In this document: in pieces, positions 14,736-23,131 of the stretch | How positions within the stretch are numbered: the first letter of the stretch is position 1 | How the letters are laid out: each line of letters starts with the position of its first letter | Source of the DNA: JBBDMW01 sp040878005 | Lineage (GTDB): Bacteria; Chloroflexota; Dehalococcoidia; Lucifugimonadales; Lucifugimonadaceae | DNA length: 23,181 nt | Direction of reading: 5' to 3' | NCBI GenBank assembly: GCA_040878005.1 | Contig: JBBDMW010000032.1 | Location: forward strand, 1-23,181 | Made by a program: the position numbers and the translations under genes | The notes under the pieces: model-generated | Databases searched by the model: none | Seen by the model: the letters and a program-made list of their open reading frames with translations, nothing else | What the model was told of the DNA's origin: nothing

Positions 14736-15912
14736 TTGCCGTGACCTCCCCGCGATGAACCCGGTATCGTGCTGCGCCGTCCAGGAACCCGGGGTCCACG
14801 AAATCTGATTCCGTGACAGTGAGCAGCACCTGTTCATATTTTTGCACACCGGTCAGGACGAGACGCCGCCTGCCCGGATCAAGCTCGGAAAGGATGTCAT
14901 CCAGCGCGAGCACAGGGGTGCGGCCGGTGGCGTTCATTACGAAGGCTGCCTCCGCCATCTTGAGCGACATGGCTATGGAACGTGCCTGCCCGCGGGACGC
15001 GTAAGACCCGGCAGCGTGGCCGCCCAGCGATATTTCCACGTCATCCCGGTGCGGTCCCACTATGGTCACGCCCTGGGCAAGTTCACGAGAGCGCGCAGTG
15101 ATGAGTGAGCGCATTATCCTCGTGGTGAGGCCGCTGCCTGTCAGCCCTGCGTCGGAATCCGCCTGTGACGAGTCAGCGCTGAGTCTCGGCATGTACGTGA
15201 GATGGAGATCATCTCCGCCTGTGAGTTCGGCATGGGCCGGCACAGCGTGGTCTATGAGCCCGGCGACTGCCCGACGGCGCCGCTCGATTATCGATGCTCC
15301 TTCATGGGCAAGTCGCTCGTCCCAGAACACCAACTCCTCATCTGTGGCTCGACCCGTGCGAACACGCCGGAGAAGCTGGTTGCGCTGCATCACGACACGG
15401 CTGTAGCGCTGTAGCGTTTTCAGATACGTGGGGTCGCTCTGGGATATGAGGATGTCAAGGAAACGCCGCCTGACACCGGGCGGCCCGCTCACTATCTCCA
15501 GGTCATCAGCCTCAAAGAAGACCACGTTGATGTTGCCGACGAACTCGGCTGCGGTGCGAACAATCCCATTTACCCTGAGGGATTTCCTGAGGGCGGCGCC
15601 AGCGGGCGCTTCGATTGAATCACCGGCCTCCGCCACGTCCATGTCAACCTGGGCCTGGATCGTCCGGTCGCCCTCGCGCCCGACACCAAGCACCTGCACA
15701 TGGCCGCCCGACTGCCCCAGGTCCCAGTTGACCAACTCGCGGTCGGCGGAGGCTCTTGGCGATTTGGCTATGGCAAGGAGGTACGCAGCTTCCAGCAGGT
15801 TGCTCTTACCCTGCCCGTTGGCCCCCTGGAATACTGTCAGGCCCGGCTTGAGCTTGACCGTTGTGTTGACGTGGTTGCGAAAACCCGAAAGTGCCAGCTT
15901 CGAGAGGTGGAT
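14725..15912 (-). CDS. recF: DNA repair and recombination protein RecF, apparent ATC start
   Basis: RecF is an SMC-like ATPase that helps load RecA at gaps. The full-length frame starts with residues matching the usual RecF N-terminus (xHLSKLALSGFRN) and is 395 residues long. It has Walker A GANGQGKSN (30-38, Lys36), signature SRGQAR (306-311) and Walker B VLALDDILSELD (334-345). There is no ATG, GTG or TTG before residue 60, and an in-frame TAG lies two codons upstream. The codon at the normal Met position is ATC (15910-15912), with GAGGA 8 nt upstream. Starting at the first TTG (15735) would remove Walker A, so I take ATC as the start, or as a sequencing error for ATG. It overlaps sir2 at its 3' end. 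Confidence 0.88.
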   Translation of the reverse strand: MHLSKLALSGFRNHVNTTVKLKPGLTVFQGANGQGKSNLLEAAYLLAIAKSPRASADRELVNWDLGQSGGHVQVLGVGREGDRTIQAQVDMDVAEAGDSIEAPAGAALRKSLRVNGIVRTAAEFVGNINVVFFEADDLEIVSGPPGVRRRFLDILISQSDPTYLKTLQRYSRVVMQRNQLLRRVRTGRATDEELVFWDERLAHEGASIIERRRRAVAGLIDHAVPAHAELTGGDDLHLTYMPRLSADSSQADSDAGLTGSGLTTRIMRSLITARSRELAQGVTIVGPHRDDVEISLGGHAAGSYASRGQARSIAMSLKMAEAAFVMNATGRTPVLALDDILSELDPGRRRLVLTGVQKYEQVLLTVTESDFVDPGFLDGAARYRVHRGEVTAIAT

Positions 15913-15920
15913 GAGCTAGT

Positions 15921-15926
15921 TCCTCA
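15921..15926 (-). promoter_or_regulatory. Ribosome binding site of recF supporting the ATC start
   Basis: On the minus strand TGAGGA at 15926-15921 lies 8 nt before the ATC at 15912-15910. This is normal Shine-Dalgarno spacing. No other start codon is available at that distance in the RecF frame. Confidence 0.6.
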
Positions 15927-16259
15927 GGGGAGATCAGGAGATTGAGCCGTGACTTTGAAAATGCCGCTACGCGTACGGCAATGCAAACGCGCACGCGACA
16001 GCAACGGGTTCGGTCATCGATGCACAGGCATATATACGCTGTAATCAGGATGACAGCGATGAGCCCATGGGAAAGCCAGTCCAAACTCAGACCGAACTGC
16101 GCGGATTCTAGCATGGCATCACAACCACGCCAGATGTGCGGGTGGCAGCCCATGCGGCTCGCAAGCAGAGACTTGCCTACGCAGCCCTGCCTGGCGTCAC
16201 CTGCGTCACTCAACCGAGCTTAATGCGACGCATAGTGGTGCGATCACATATTCAGCATG

Positions 16260-16302
16260 TTGAGCCAGGCCGTCGGCTATGGATTCCCGCGGCCTGGCTC
16301 AA
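16260..16302. repeat. Perfect 13-bp inverted repeat downstream of the YtxH-like gene
   Basis: TTGAGCCAGGCCG at 16260-16272 is the exact reverse complement of 16290-16302, across a 17-nt loop. It lies 46 bp downstream of the YtxH-like stop on its strand. There is no T-run on either side, so it is either a terminator of an atypical kind, an mRNA 3' stabiliser or a protein-binding site. Confidence 0.6.
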
Positions 16303-16348
16303 TGTATTTGGCAAGGCCGAGTGACGCTGTGGCAACTACAGCCGGCGC

Positions 16349-16633
16349 TTAAAGAGCCTCGTCATCCAGGTCCAGGTCATCGAAGTCCAGGCTCTGTCCA
16401 CGGGATTGGGAAGCAGCACGCCTGCCTTCGCTAGTGGCGGACGCCAACCGCTCCCTTGCCGCCGTCGAGAGGTCCTCAGCCTGGTCACGCCATTCCTTGC
16501 CGCGGTCCACGATTATGGCGCGCGTCTCTTCGCCTGACTTTGGCGCCACCAGGATTCCAATGAGAAAACCTGTAAGCCCACCTATAAGCAGACCTGTCGA
16601 AAAACCTGGGCCGCCATTGTTTGAGTTACCCAC
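16349..16633 (-). CDS. YtxH-like small membrane protein
   Basis: The 94-residue protein has one N-terminal glycine-rich transmembrane helix (GLLIGGLTGFLIGILVAP, about 14-31), followed by the YtxH signature PKSGEETR, an amphipathic coiled-coil-like stretch to about 70, and an acidic Asp/Leu-rich tail. The start is GTG (16633), with GAGGAGG 8 nt upstream. YtxH proteins are often found with DUF948 proteins, as may be the case here. They are linked to stress in Bacillus, but the function is unknown. Confidence 0.85.
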   Translation of the reverse strand: MGNSNNGGPGFSTGLLIGGLTGFLIGILVAPKSGEETRAIIVDRGKEWRDQAEDLSTAARERLASATSEGRRAASQSRGQSLDFDDLDLDDEAL

Positions 16634-16664
16634 TGATGCATCCTCCTCTGGTGTTGGGCCATTG

Positions 16665-16859
16665 CTAACCTGAACAACAGGCCTCTAGCCACCTTGAATA
16701 TGGTCGCCGTTCCAAGTCCCCGGGTGAGCAGCGCCCCGCAGAACCCATTGTCCTGGTAGCCGTCCGCGCGGTTTCCTCCGCTGTATCAATTGCTGAATCA
16801 GCCTTTTCCAGCGTGACTTCAGCCCGTCTGATCGGGGCAGATATCTTCCTGACCATCAT
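16665..16859 (-). pseudogene. Possible truncated DUF948-like coiled-coil gene
   Basis: The frame encodes 64 residues. The first 38 (VRKISAPIRRAEVTLEKA and following TAEETARTATR repeats) resemble the juxtamembrane coiled coil of DUF948-type proteins that often precede YtxH. The preceding in-phase residues (IIGFMM) look like the end of a transmembrane helix whose front part is missing: a stop lies a few codons upstream. After residue 43 the composition changes, and a different frame reads as a more plausible hydrophobic tail (LGTATIFKVARGLLF). I infer a decayed or frameshifted gene just upstream of ytxH, with low confidence. Confidence 0.3.
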
Positions 16860-16956
16860 GAACCCGATGATGGCGGCGGTCTCCGTGCGTTCTCACGTGT
16901 ACGAGCCGGTGTTGGGTGCATTCATCCTAACAGGAAGAACCTCCGCGTCGAGCGCG

Positions 16957-16962
16957 ATTATA
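16957..16962 (-). promoter_or_regulatory. Candidate -10 box upstream of the YtxH-like gene
   Basis: A perfect TATAAT is present on the minus strand. The -35 position at 16-18 bp spacing has no good TTGACA match. It would start a transcript near 16950 reading through the coiled-coil ORF and the YtxH-like gene. Confidence 0.4.
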
Positions 16963-17094
16963 AAGTGTTCACATGCCAGCGCACATCATGCAAGCCGCTG
17001 ATGTAACAGGCGTGAGACAACATGCGGCGGCAACATGACCGGACACGGTAGCGGAGCACAGGCAGGTTGCCATGTCCTTTGGGCGGACGTGGTT

Positions 17095-17922
17095 TCAGCG
17101 CCGGAACAGCGATCCCGGCTGGCACTGCCGACAGTAGTTGGTGAGCCTCTGGTTGGCGGTTATGGCAGTGATCTTTGAACTGCAAACAGGACAGGGTCCG
17201 CCACCTTTGCCATGTACCTTGAGGAAGCCCCTGACCTTCCTGTGGATATCTGCTCCCATTCGTTCTCGCAGCGTTTTCACTGCCTCTGCTGGGACGCTGT
17301 AGACCGCCTCATGCAGTCTCCTGACGTCATCGGCAGAGAGGGCGGTGCGCTTCTTGAATGGGAACAGGCGGGCGTGAAACAGGACCTCATCTGCGTATGC
17401 GTTGCCGATTCCTGAGACCAGGACACCGCGTGTCAGGATCCCCTTGATCTCACCTCTGAACGGCTTGAGGGCCGCCGTGAACTCATCCAGGCCCAGTGGC
17501 TCAGACAGGACATCAGGCCCCTGGTGCTCCAGCCGCACAATCTCATCTGAACGGCCGGGAGGCAGGAGGTAAACCTGCCCCATGCGTTTCTGGTCAAAGT
17601 ATCTCAACTGGCAGCCGTCGGACAAATCAAAGGCCAGGCATGTTGAGGCGTCCATACGTGTGGATGGTTGGCAATGACGCAGGCCGCCGGTCAGCATGGG
17701 GCTGATTATCAGCAGGCGGCCGCGCCCGAGGCCAATTAGCAGGAGCTTGCTACGCCTCTCAACGGACGTAATCTTCCGGCCGGGCAAGTCGGCCTCGAAA
17801 GGCTCGCCGGTCATGTTCCTGAGCACCAGCGGCTTGCGCTCGACTGCGGCGGTGACGGTGCAGCCGACTATCCTCGGCGCAAGGAACTCTTTGATGACCT
17901 CAAGGTCAGGCGCTTCCGGCAT
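17095..17922 (-). CDS. mutM: Formamidopyrimidine-DNA glycosylase / endonuclease VIII family
   Basis: This 275-residue base-excision repair enzyme removes oxidised bases and cuts at the abasic site. The essential Pro2-Glu3 is present (MPEAPDLEV). The family Lys is Lys59, the helix-two-turn-helix signature GIGNAYADEVLF is at 171-182, and the C-terminal zinc finger uses Cys244, Cys247, Cys264 and Cys267, with the conserved Arg259. The N-terminus is not the MPELPEVE of typical MutM, and the HLGMTG block reads SPMLTGG, so it may be a divergent Fpg or Nei form; lesion preference cannot be told. It follows rpoD by 111 bp on the same strand. The ATG lacks a clear ribosome binding site. Confidence 0.92.
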   Translation of the reverse strand: MPEAPDLEVIKEFLAPRIVGCTVTAAVERKPLVLRNMTGEPFEADLPGRKITSVERRSKLLLIGLGRGRLLIISPMLTGGLRHCQPSTRMDASTCLAFDLSDGCQLRYFDQKRMGQVYLLPPGRSDEIVRLEHQGPDVLSEPLGLDEFTAALKPFRGEIKGILTRGVLVSGIGNAYADEVLFHARLFPFKKRTALSADDVRRLHEAVYSVPAEAVKTLRERMGADIHRKVRGFLKVHGKGGGPCPVCSSKITAITANQRLTNYCRQCQPGSLFRR

Positions 17923-18033
17923 TGCATGAGAACCGCATGTTCAGGCCTGGGGGGCTATTCCAAATTCAGTATTGGCATCTGCGTGAAGCAGCCACCGGAC
18001 CTGCCAGAGGCCTCAGTACGTGTAGGGGCATGC

Positions 18034-19575
18034 CTACTCCAGGAAGTCGCGCAGCTTCTTGCTTCGTGTGGGATGCCGGAGCTTTCGGAGCGCCTTGGCC
18101 TCTATCTGGCGGATGCGCTCCCTGGTCACACCGAACTCCCTGCCCACCTCTTCCAGCGTCCGGCTGCGGCCGTCTGCAAGGCCGAACCTCAACTGCAGGA
18201 CACGGCGTTCCCGGAGGCTGAGGGTTTCCAGCACATCCTCCACCTGTTCTCTCAGCAGGTGGTACGAAGCGGCCTCAGACGGGGCGATGGTGTTCTTGTC
18301 TTCTATGAAATCACCGAGATGACTGTCTTCTTCCTCGCCGATCGGTGTTTCGAGTGATACCGGCTCCTGGGATATCTTCAGGATTTCGCGCACCCTGTCG
18401 GGCGGCATGTCCATGTCCCGGCCTATCTCTTCGCTGGTCGGCTCCCTGCCGTACTCCTGCACCAGCCGCCGACTGGTGCGGAGCAGCTTGTTTATGGTTT
18501 CCACCATGTGAACGGGGATGCGAATGGTCCGCGCCTGGTCTGCGATTGCGCGTGTGATGGCCTGGCGAATCCACCACGTGGCGTAGGTGCTGAACTTGTA
18601 ACCCTTGCGGTAGTCGAATTTCTCCACTGCCCTGATCAGGCCGATGTTTCCTTCCTGGATCAGGTCAAGGAGTGACATGCCGCGGCCGATGTATTTCTTT
18701 GCCACTGAGACAACCAGCCGCAGGTTCGCCTCGGCCAGGTGCCGCTCAGACCGGTCGCTTTCGTCCCTGATGCGCGCCATGTAGGAGCCGAAGAGGAACT
18801 CGTAGACAACAAGCCGCTCATAAGCGCCGTTGTCATCGAAGTGCCGCTCCAAATCATCCAGCCTTGGATCATGGTCAAACGCTTCCAGTACATCGGGCGG
18901 CAGCAGGCCAGTGACAATGGAGAGGTCTGTCACCATCTGCTTGGCCTGTTCGGTCTCGCAGTTGAAGGCGTCAGAAAGATAATTGAGAAGCTGTTCGTTG
19001 TGCGGGCTGTCGATGAGTTCCCGAAGCGCAGGGTCATGGAGGGCAGAGGTGAGGGTCACATCCCCTGGCAGCCCGGTGAAACGAGCTATGGCTTCCGCCA
19101 CTTCATGCTGCGGTGCGAGCTGGCATAGCAACTCTTTTACTGAATCTGCCGCGGTGGGATGTCGCCCATCACGTTCGGCGCAGCGTTTTTGAACTTGTTC
19201 CAGGCTGCGATGCAGTTCCATGGCCCGGGCGAGCACCCGCTCATCCTGTGCCGTCAGGAGGGTGACGCGCCCGATCTCCCGAAGATACATGCGGACAGGA
19301 TCATCAGTGATCTCAGGGTCTTCTGCAATTGGGTCCCATTCAGCGGCAGCCCGCCGTTCTGCGTTGGACGCAGGGGTGGAAGGATCCCATTCGTCGAGCT
19401 CTGAAATGGACGAGGGCGCCACGGCTGCCAGCAGGACCGATGGGCTGCTCTCCTCGTCATCATCAGGCTCTGACTCGGCGGTTATTCCAAGGCGGAGAAG
19501 GCCGGCGCCGTCCGCGAGGTCTTCGACCAGCCGTTCATCTTCATCCGTAGTGCGTGGGCGTCTTGCCATGGTCAA
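18034..19575 (-). CDS. rpoD: Primary RNA polymerase sigma factor (sigma-70)
   Basis: This 513-residue group 1 sigma factor has region 1.2 (DDPVRMYLREIGRVTLLT, from 91), an insertion-like non-conserved region of about 150 residues (123-275), region 2 (NLRLVVSVAKKYIGRGM and on, 284-350, including YATWWIRQAI for -10 recognition), region 3, and region 4 (about 450-505) with VTRERIRQIEAKALRKLR for -35 recognition. The first 90 residues are acidic and lack a clear region 1.1. The frame begins at TTG (19575), which overlaps the dnaG stop as TTGA; AGGA lies 5 nt upstream. An ATG two codons in is the alternative. It is translationally coupled to dnaG. Confidence 0.97.
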   Translation of the reverse strand: MTMARRPRTTDEDERLVEDLADGAGLLRLGITAESEPDDDEESSPSVLLAAVAPSSISELDEWDPSTPASNAERRAAAEWDPIAEDPEITDDPVRMYLREIGRVTLLTAQDERVLARAMELHRSLEQVQKRCAERDGRHPTAADSVKELLCQLAPQHEVAEAIARFTGLPGDVTLTSALHDPALRELIDSPHNEQLLNYLSDAFNCETEQAKQMVTDLSIVTGLLPPDVLEAFDHDPRLDDLERHFDDNGAYERLVVYEFLFGSYMARIRDESDRSERHLAEANLRLVVSVAKKYIGRGMSLLDLIQEGNIGLIRAVEKFDYRKGYKFSTYATWWIRQAITRAIADQARTIRIPVHMVETINKLLRTSRRLVQEYGREPTSEEIGRDMDMPPDRVREILKISQEPVSLETPIGEEEDSHLGDFIEDKNTIAPSEAASYHLLREQVEDVLETLSLRERRVLQLRFGLADGRSRTLEEVGREFGVTRERIRQIEAKALRKLRHPTRSKKLRDFLE

Positions 19576-21395
19576 GCCCGTCCTATAAATACTTGCCTGA
19601 GACTGGAATTGGAATCCAGTGTTCTCTTGAGCAGTTCCTCCCGCTCTTCCCCGCTACTCTGCTGCTCCAGTTCTGCGAAGGCGCTCTCCTCAAGAACCTT
19701 GAGATGCCTGAAGTGGCGCTCTCGCAGCCGGCTGACGCACTGCGTTACATCTTCAACTTTGTGAAGGTGGTCCGAAGGTGGCAACGGCCGTGCCTGTAAC
19801 TGCTCGACGTTGTTCACCAAATGCTCATCCAGGACCGAGGACAGTTCGGCGAGTGTAGCCAAGCTCTGCCAGCCAGTAAATATTTCCCGGTTACCTGAAT
19901 CATGAAAATGTTCCGGTGGGACCGCGATCCCGTATTCGCGCAGTTCAGGATGCTGCAGGAGCATTGCGAGCAGGTGCTCCTCGATGCTGGACTGCGAGCC
20001 AGACTCCAGCGCGGCGCTCATCTGGTCCGGAGATATTCGTGACTCACCGGCACGCCGCGGACTGGTCCTGCGCCGGGGAGCGGGCCGCTGGATCATTGCC
20101 TGCAGGCGTTCGGGCGCAACGGCAACCTTCTCTGCGAGCAGTGTCCAGTAACGATCCTGCTCGTATTGGTTCGCGACCCTGAACACCAGTGGCGCAACCC
20201 GTTCTACCACGCGGGCCTTGCCGTCGCCCGTAGTCAGATCGTACCTTGCGGAGTAGGCCCCGATGAAGTACTCGATCAGCGGCGATGCTTCCGCGAGTGA
20301 CTGCCGCCATCCTTCAGGATCTGTCTTTATGGCCTCATCCGGGTCTTTGCCTCCCGCCGGATGGGCGACTTTTATCTCCAGGGACGATTTCTGGAATCGT
20401 CCTGCGGCGGCCTGCGACGTTTCCACAAGCTCTTCCAGCTTCTGGAACGTGGCGTTCTCACCAGCTGCGTCGCTGTCCAGGCAGAGGATCACTGCACCGG
20501 TACGGTCTTTGCTGCCGACCAGCCTGGACAGGGCATCAAGCTGTTCACTGGTGATGGCCGTGCCCATGGATGCCACCACATTGGTGAAGCCGTTCTCATG
20601 TGCGGTTATGGCGTCCATGTAGCCTTCCACGACTACTGCTTCACCTGCCGGCCGGATCGAATCGGCTGCCCAGTGCAGGCCGTACAGGATTCGAGACTTG
20701 TCAAAGGTGTCAGACTTGGGTGTGTTCAGATACTTGGGCTCAGACCCGTCGAGGCTGCGCGCCCCGAAGCCCGCCAGCCTGCCCCTGGCATCGCGAATCT
20801 CAATGGTCAGGCGGCCCCTGAACATATCGCGCCAGCCGCCGTCCTGTGTGCGCGTCATCAGCCCTGCGTCCCTTGCGGCGCGCGCATCAATGCCCTTCGA
20901 CCTCAGGTGACCGGCGAGGGATTCCATGCCGGTGGGCGCCATTCCCATGCCCCGCCGCATGGCAGTTTCCATGGAGATGCCCCTGGATTCAAGGTAGCTG
21001 CGGGCACTTTCTCCTGAAGGTGCTTTTAGGAGGGCCTGGAAGTAGCTTGCTGCGGCCTCGTTGGCTTCATATAGCGTTGCAAGCGACCTGCCGGGCGCAC
21101 TGCCTGATGAGGCCTCTTTCTCAGAAATGCCTGCTTTTTCTGCAAGCATCCGGAGGGCTTCGCCAAAGGACAGGTTCTCCTTCTTCATCACGAACGACAC
21201 CGCGTCGCCACCATCTGCGCAGCTGCCAAAGCAGTGCCAGTTGCCGGAATCCGGGTAAACGACGAATGAAGGAGTGCGTTCGGAGTGGAAGGGGCAGAGG
21301 CCCTTGGGCGTGCGCGATGAAGTGTCCAGGTCAACGTAGTCAGCGACCACCTGAACGATGTCTGTGCGGCGTTTTACTTCATCAAGGAGGCTCAT
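19572..21395 (-). CDS. dnaG: DNA primase
   Basis: DnaG makes RNA primers at the replication fork. The 607-residue protein has an N-terminal CHC2 zinc-binding domain with Cys34, His37, Cys55 and Cys59. The last pair reads Cys-Phe-Gly-Ser-Cys, one residue longer than the common CFGC. The TOPRIM core includes the acidic EGYMD (257-261) and LDSDAAG (306-312, Asp307 and Asp309). The C-terminal helicase-interaction domain (about 440-607) is variable. The stop overlaps the rpoD start. The ATG has no clear ribosome binding site; an extended -10 promoter lies 72 bp upstream. Confidence 0.97.
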   Translation of the reverse strand: MSLLDEVKRRTDIVQVVADYVDLDTSSRTPKGLCPFHSERTPSFVVYPDSGNWHCFGSCADGGDAVSFVMKKENLSFGEALRMLAEKAGISEKEASSGSAPGRSLATLYEANEAAASYFQALLKAPSGESARSYLESRGISMETAMRRGMGMAPTGMESLAGHLRSKGIDARAARDAGLMTRTQDGGWRDMFRGRLTIEIRDARGRLAGFGARSLDGSEPKYLNTPKSDTFDKSRILYGLHWAADSIRPAGEAVVVEGYMDAITAHENGFTNVVASMGTAITSEQLDALSRLVGSKDRTGAVILCLDSDAAGENATFQKLEELVETSQAAAGRFQKSSLEIKVAHPAGGKDPDEAIKTDPEGWRQSLAEASPLIEYFIGAYSARYDLTTGDGKARVVERVAPLVFRVANQYEQDRYWTLLAEKVAVAPERLQAMIQRPAPRRRTSPRRAGESRISPDQMSAALESGSQSSIEEHLLAMLLQHPELREYGIAVPPEHFHDSGNREIFTGWQSLATLAELSSVLDEHLVNNVEQLQARPLPPSDHLHKVEDVTQCVSRLRERHFRHLKVLEESAFAELEQQSSGEEREELLKRTLDSNSSLRQVFIGRA

Positions 21396-21466
21396 AAGCG
21401 GTGCTGGGACGCAACCTTTCTGAAGGGCATGGACGCCGGTGTTGGACGGGCAGCGGCACTGGCCGG

Positions 21467-21475
21467 AGTATACCA
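21467..21475 (-). promoter_or_regulatory. Extended -10 promoter for dnaG-rpoD
   Basis: On the minus strand TGGTATACT gives an extended -10 (TGn followed by TATACT at 21472-21467). There is no good -35. It lies in the 168-bp gap between dgt and dnaG and would start transcription about 65 bp before the dnaG ATG. Confidence 0.5.
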
Positions 21476-21563
21476 GTGACTTACGCGCACGCGTGTGGCA
21501 GATGACACACAGGTTCAGGACATCTTGATCAATCTGCGTCCGTTGCCTCGATGCAGTCCCGTT

Positions 21564-22637
21564 TTAAATGTGGCCCTGGAACACGCCTTCGCTCAGGCCG
21601 GGGCGAATTTCTTCGGCTCTCATCAACGCGTAGTTATCTGTCATGCCGCAAACGTAATCAGCTGCTGCCTGCTCAGTTGAGCCAGACATCTGGCGCATCT
21701 GCCCAGGGATCTTTTCCGGGTGGGCCATGTAGTGGTCGAACAGGACGCCCACTATGTCAGCGGCTCTGCGTCCTTCCCTGGAACTGCTGATGTGGTAATA
21801 AAAGTTGTTGAACATGAAGTTGCGGAGGAGCGTGGTGATTCGCCCAATCTCAGGCGACATCCGTATCCAGGGTGCTCCGTCTCCGGGTGCGGCCTCACCT
21901 GTGCAGTCCCATGATGATCGCACTACGTCTGACACCAGCGTGTCGACCCGCTGGGAGTGCCGCTCACCCAATGCCTCCACTGCTTCTCCGGGGAGGTCAT
22001 GAAGTGAGAAGAATCCTGAGCGTATGGCGTCACCAATATCGTGGGACAGGTAGGCCAGGGCATCGGATATCCGCACGATTTGCGCTTCGAGCGTCATGTG
22101 TGACACCGCAGCCTGGGATAGAAACTCACCTTCCGGCTTGGAGTGGTGCCGTATACCTTCGATGACTTCCTGTGTCAGGTTGAGACCGCGGCCCTCTTTC
22201 TCTATCGCCTCGACGATTCGCACACTGTGCCTGCTGTGGTGAAAGCCGCCCAGCAGCCGTTCGTTGAGCACCGATTCGCCGATGTGGCCGAATGGCGTGT
22301 GTCCCAGGTCGTGTGCCAGTGCCGTTGCTTCGACCAGGTCCTCGTTCAGGTTCAGCGCCCTGGCGATGGTCCGCGCCACCTGCGAAACCTCCACTGTGTG
22401 TGTGAGGCGGGTTACGTAATGGTCACCAAGCGGTGCGACAAAGACCTGGCTCTTGTGCTTGAGACGCCTGAAGGAGTTCGTGTGGATGACGCGATCGCGG
22501 TCCCGTTGAAATTCACTCCTGACCGCGGATGGCTCCTCGGGAACCTTGCGCCCGCGGCTGTTGGTGGAGCGCACTGCGTGGGGCGACAACTGCTCCTCGC
22601 TGCGCTCGATGCGTTTTCGTACGTCGTTCAGGTCCAT
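21564..22637 (-). CDS. dgt: dGTPase-like HD-domain triphosphohydrolase
   Basis: The family hydrolyses dGTP or other dNTPs to the nucleoside and triphosphate. This 357-residue protein has the HD metal site: His80 in RLTHTVEVS, His109-Asp110 in ALAHDLGHTPFGH, and Asp192 in RISDALAYLSHDI. The opening residues SEFQRDRDRVIHTNSFRRLKHK (about 41-62, landmarks FQRDRDRVIH and SFRRL) are typical of the dGTPase-like group. The length suits the shorter type-2 form. It precedes dnaG and rpoD, a gene order known in several bacteria. The start is ATG with no clear ribosome binding site. Confidence 0.95.
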   Translation of the reverse strand: MDLNDVRKRIERSEEQLSPHAVRSTNSRGRKVPEEPSAVRSEFQRDRDRVIHTNSFRRLKHKSQVFVAPLGDHYVTRLTHTVEVSQVARTIARALNLNEDLVEATALAHDLGHTPFGHIGESVLNERLLGGFHHSRHSVRIVEAIEKEGRGLNLTQEVIEGIRHHSKPEGEFLSQAAVSHMTLEAQIVRISDALAYLSHDIGDAIRSGFFSLHDLPGEAVEALGERHSQRVDTLVSDVVRSSWDCTGEAAPGDGAPWIRMSPEIGRITTLLRNFMFNNFYYHISSSREGRRAADIVGVLFDHYMAHPEKIPGQMRQMSGSTEQAAADYVCGMTDNYALMRAEEIRPGLSEGVFQGHI

Positions 22638-22747
22638 CGTGACTGTTCTGCTTAGAGGGTGGGCGCCTGCCGGTCAGGCAGGTATGGCACAGACAAAGCA
22701 TAGCCGCATCAGGGCCGGGTGAGTTGCGCGATTGCGGTGAGAAAGGC

Positions 22748-23131
22748 CTATTCCACGACAACGCTTTCACGCAGCGTTCTTCCGTCCATATCGCGCACCT
22801 CTCGCTGCGTCAGCGTAACAAGAACAATGATCACGGCCAGCACTACTGCCGAAATGCCCACGGCGAAACGTTCATTCATGGCCTGTGCGACCGCACCGCC
22901 CATCATGCCGCCCAACGGAATGAGGCTGAAGGTGATGGAGTGGATGCCCATGACGCGTCCTCTCAAACTGTCGGGCACCTTCATTTGCAGCGCAGTCATG
23001 GAACTGATGAGGAATATCGAGTTGAACAGGCCGCCCAAGAAGATAAGCGCCACGGAAAGCCAGTAGGAGGGAGATACCGCAAAGGTGAGCACGAACAGGC
23101 TGAATATGAACGCCCCGGCGAGCGTAAGTAA
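22748..23131 (-). pseudogene. MFS transporter C-terminal fragment, frame broken upstream
   Basis: The reading frame encodes the last part of a major facilitator exporter. It has hydrophobic helices (around WLSVALIFLGGLF and LIPLGGMMGGAVAQA), the loop motif VPDSLRGRVMG, and a final helix before a polar tail. Similarity to this family continues upstream of the first GTG (23092) through LAGAFIFSLFVLTFAVSP to about 23131. It then meets an in-frame TAG at 23132-23134, and the remaining sequence to the window edge does not look like MFS protein. So the gene is either broken by an insertion or mutation, or the edge is a chimeric or low-quality junction. The missing N-terminal half may lie outside the window. 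Confidence 0.7.

Larger units (their letters stand above)
15913..16348. other. Intergenic region upstream of recF
   Basis: These 436 bp lie between recF and the YtxH-like gene. A 135-residue minus-strand frame crosses it, but that frame runs into recF out of phase and has no family features, so I do not call it. It contains the strong inverted repeat at 16260-16302. An AT-rich stretch around 16030-16040 (TATATA) could be a -10 element for recF but lacks a -35. Confidence 0.5.

Noticed and set aside
14736..14849. Longer sir2 start inside recF
   Set aside because: It would add 38 residues unlike sirtuins and a 125-bp overlap; the TTG at 14735 has the better ribosome binding site.
15806..16213. 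A 135-codon minus-strand frame overlapping the recF start
   Set aside because: It is out of phase with RecF, overlaps the recF N-terminus by over 100 bp, and has no family features.
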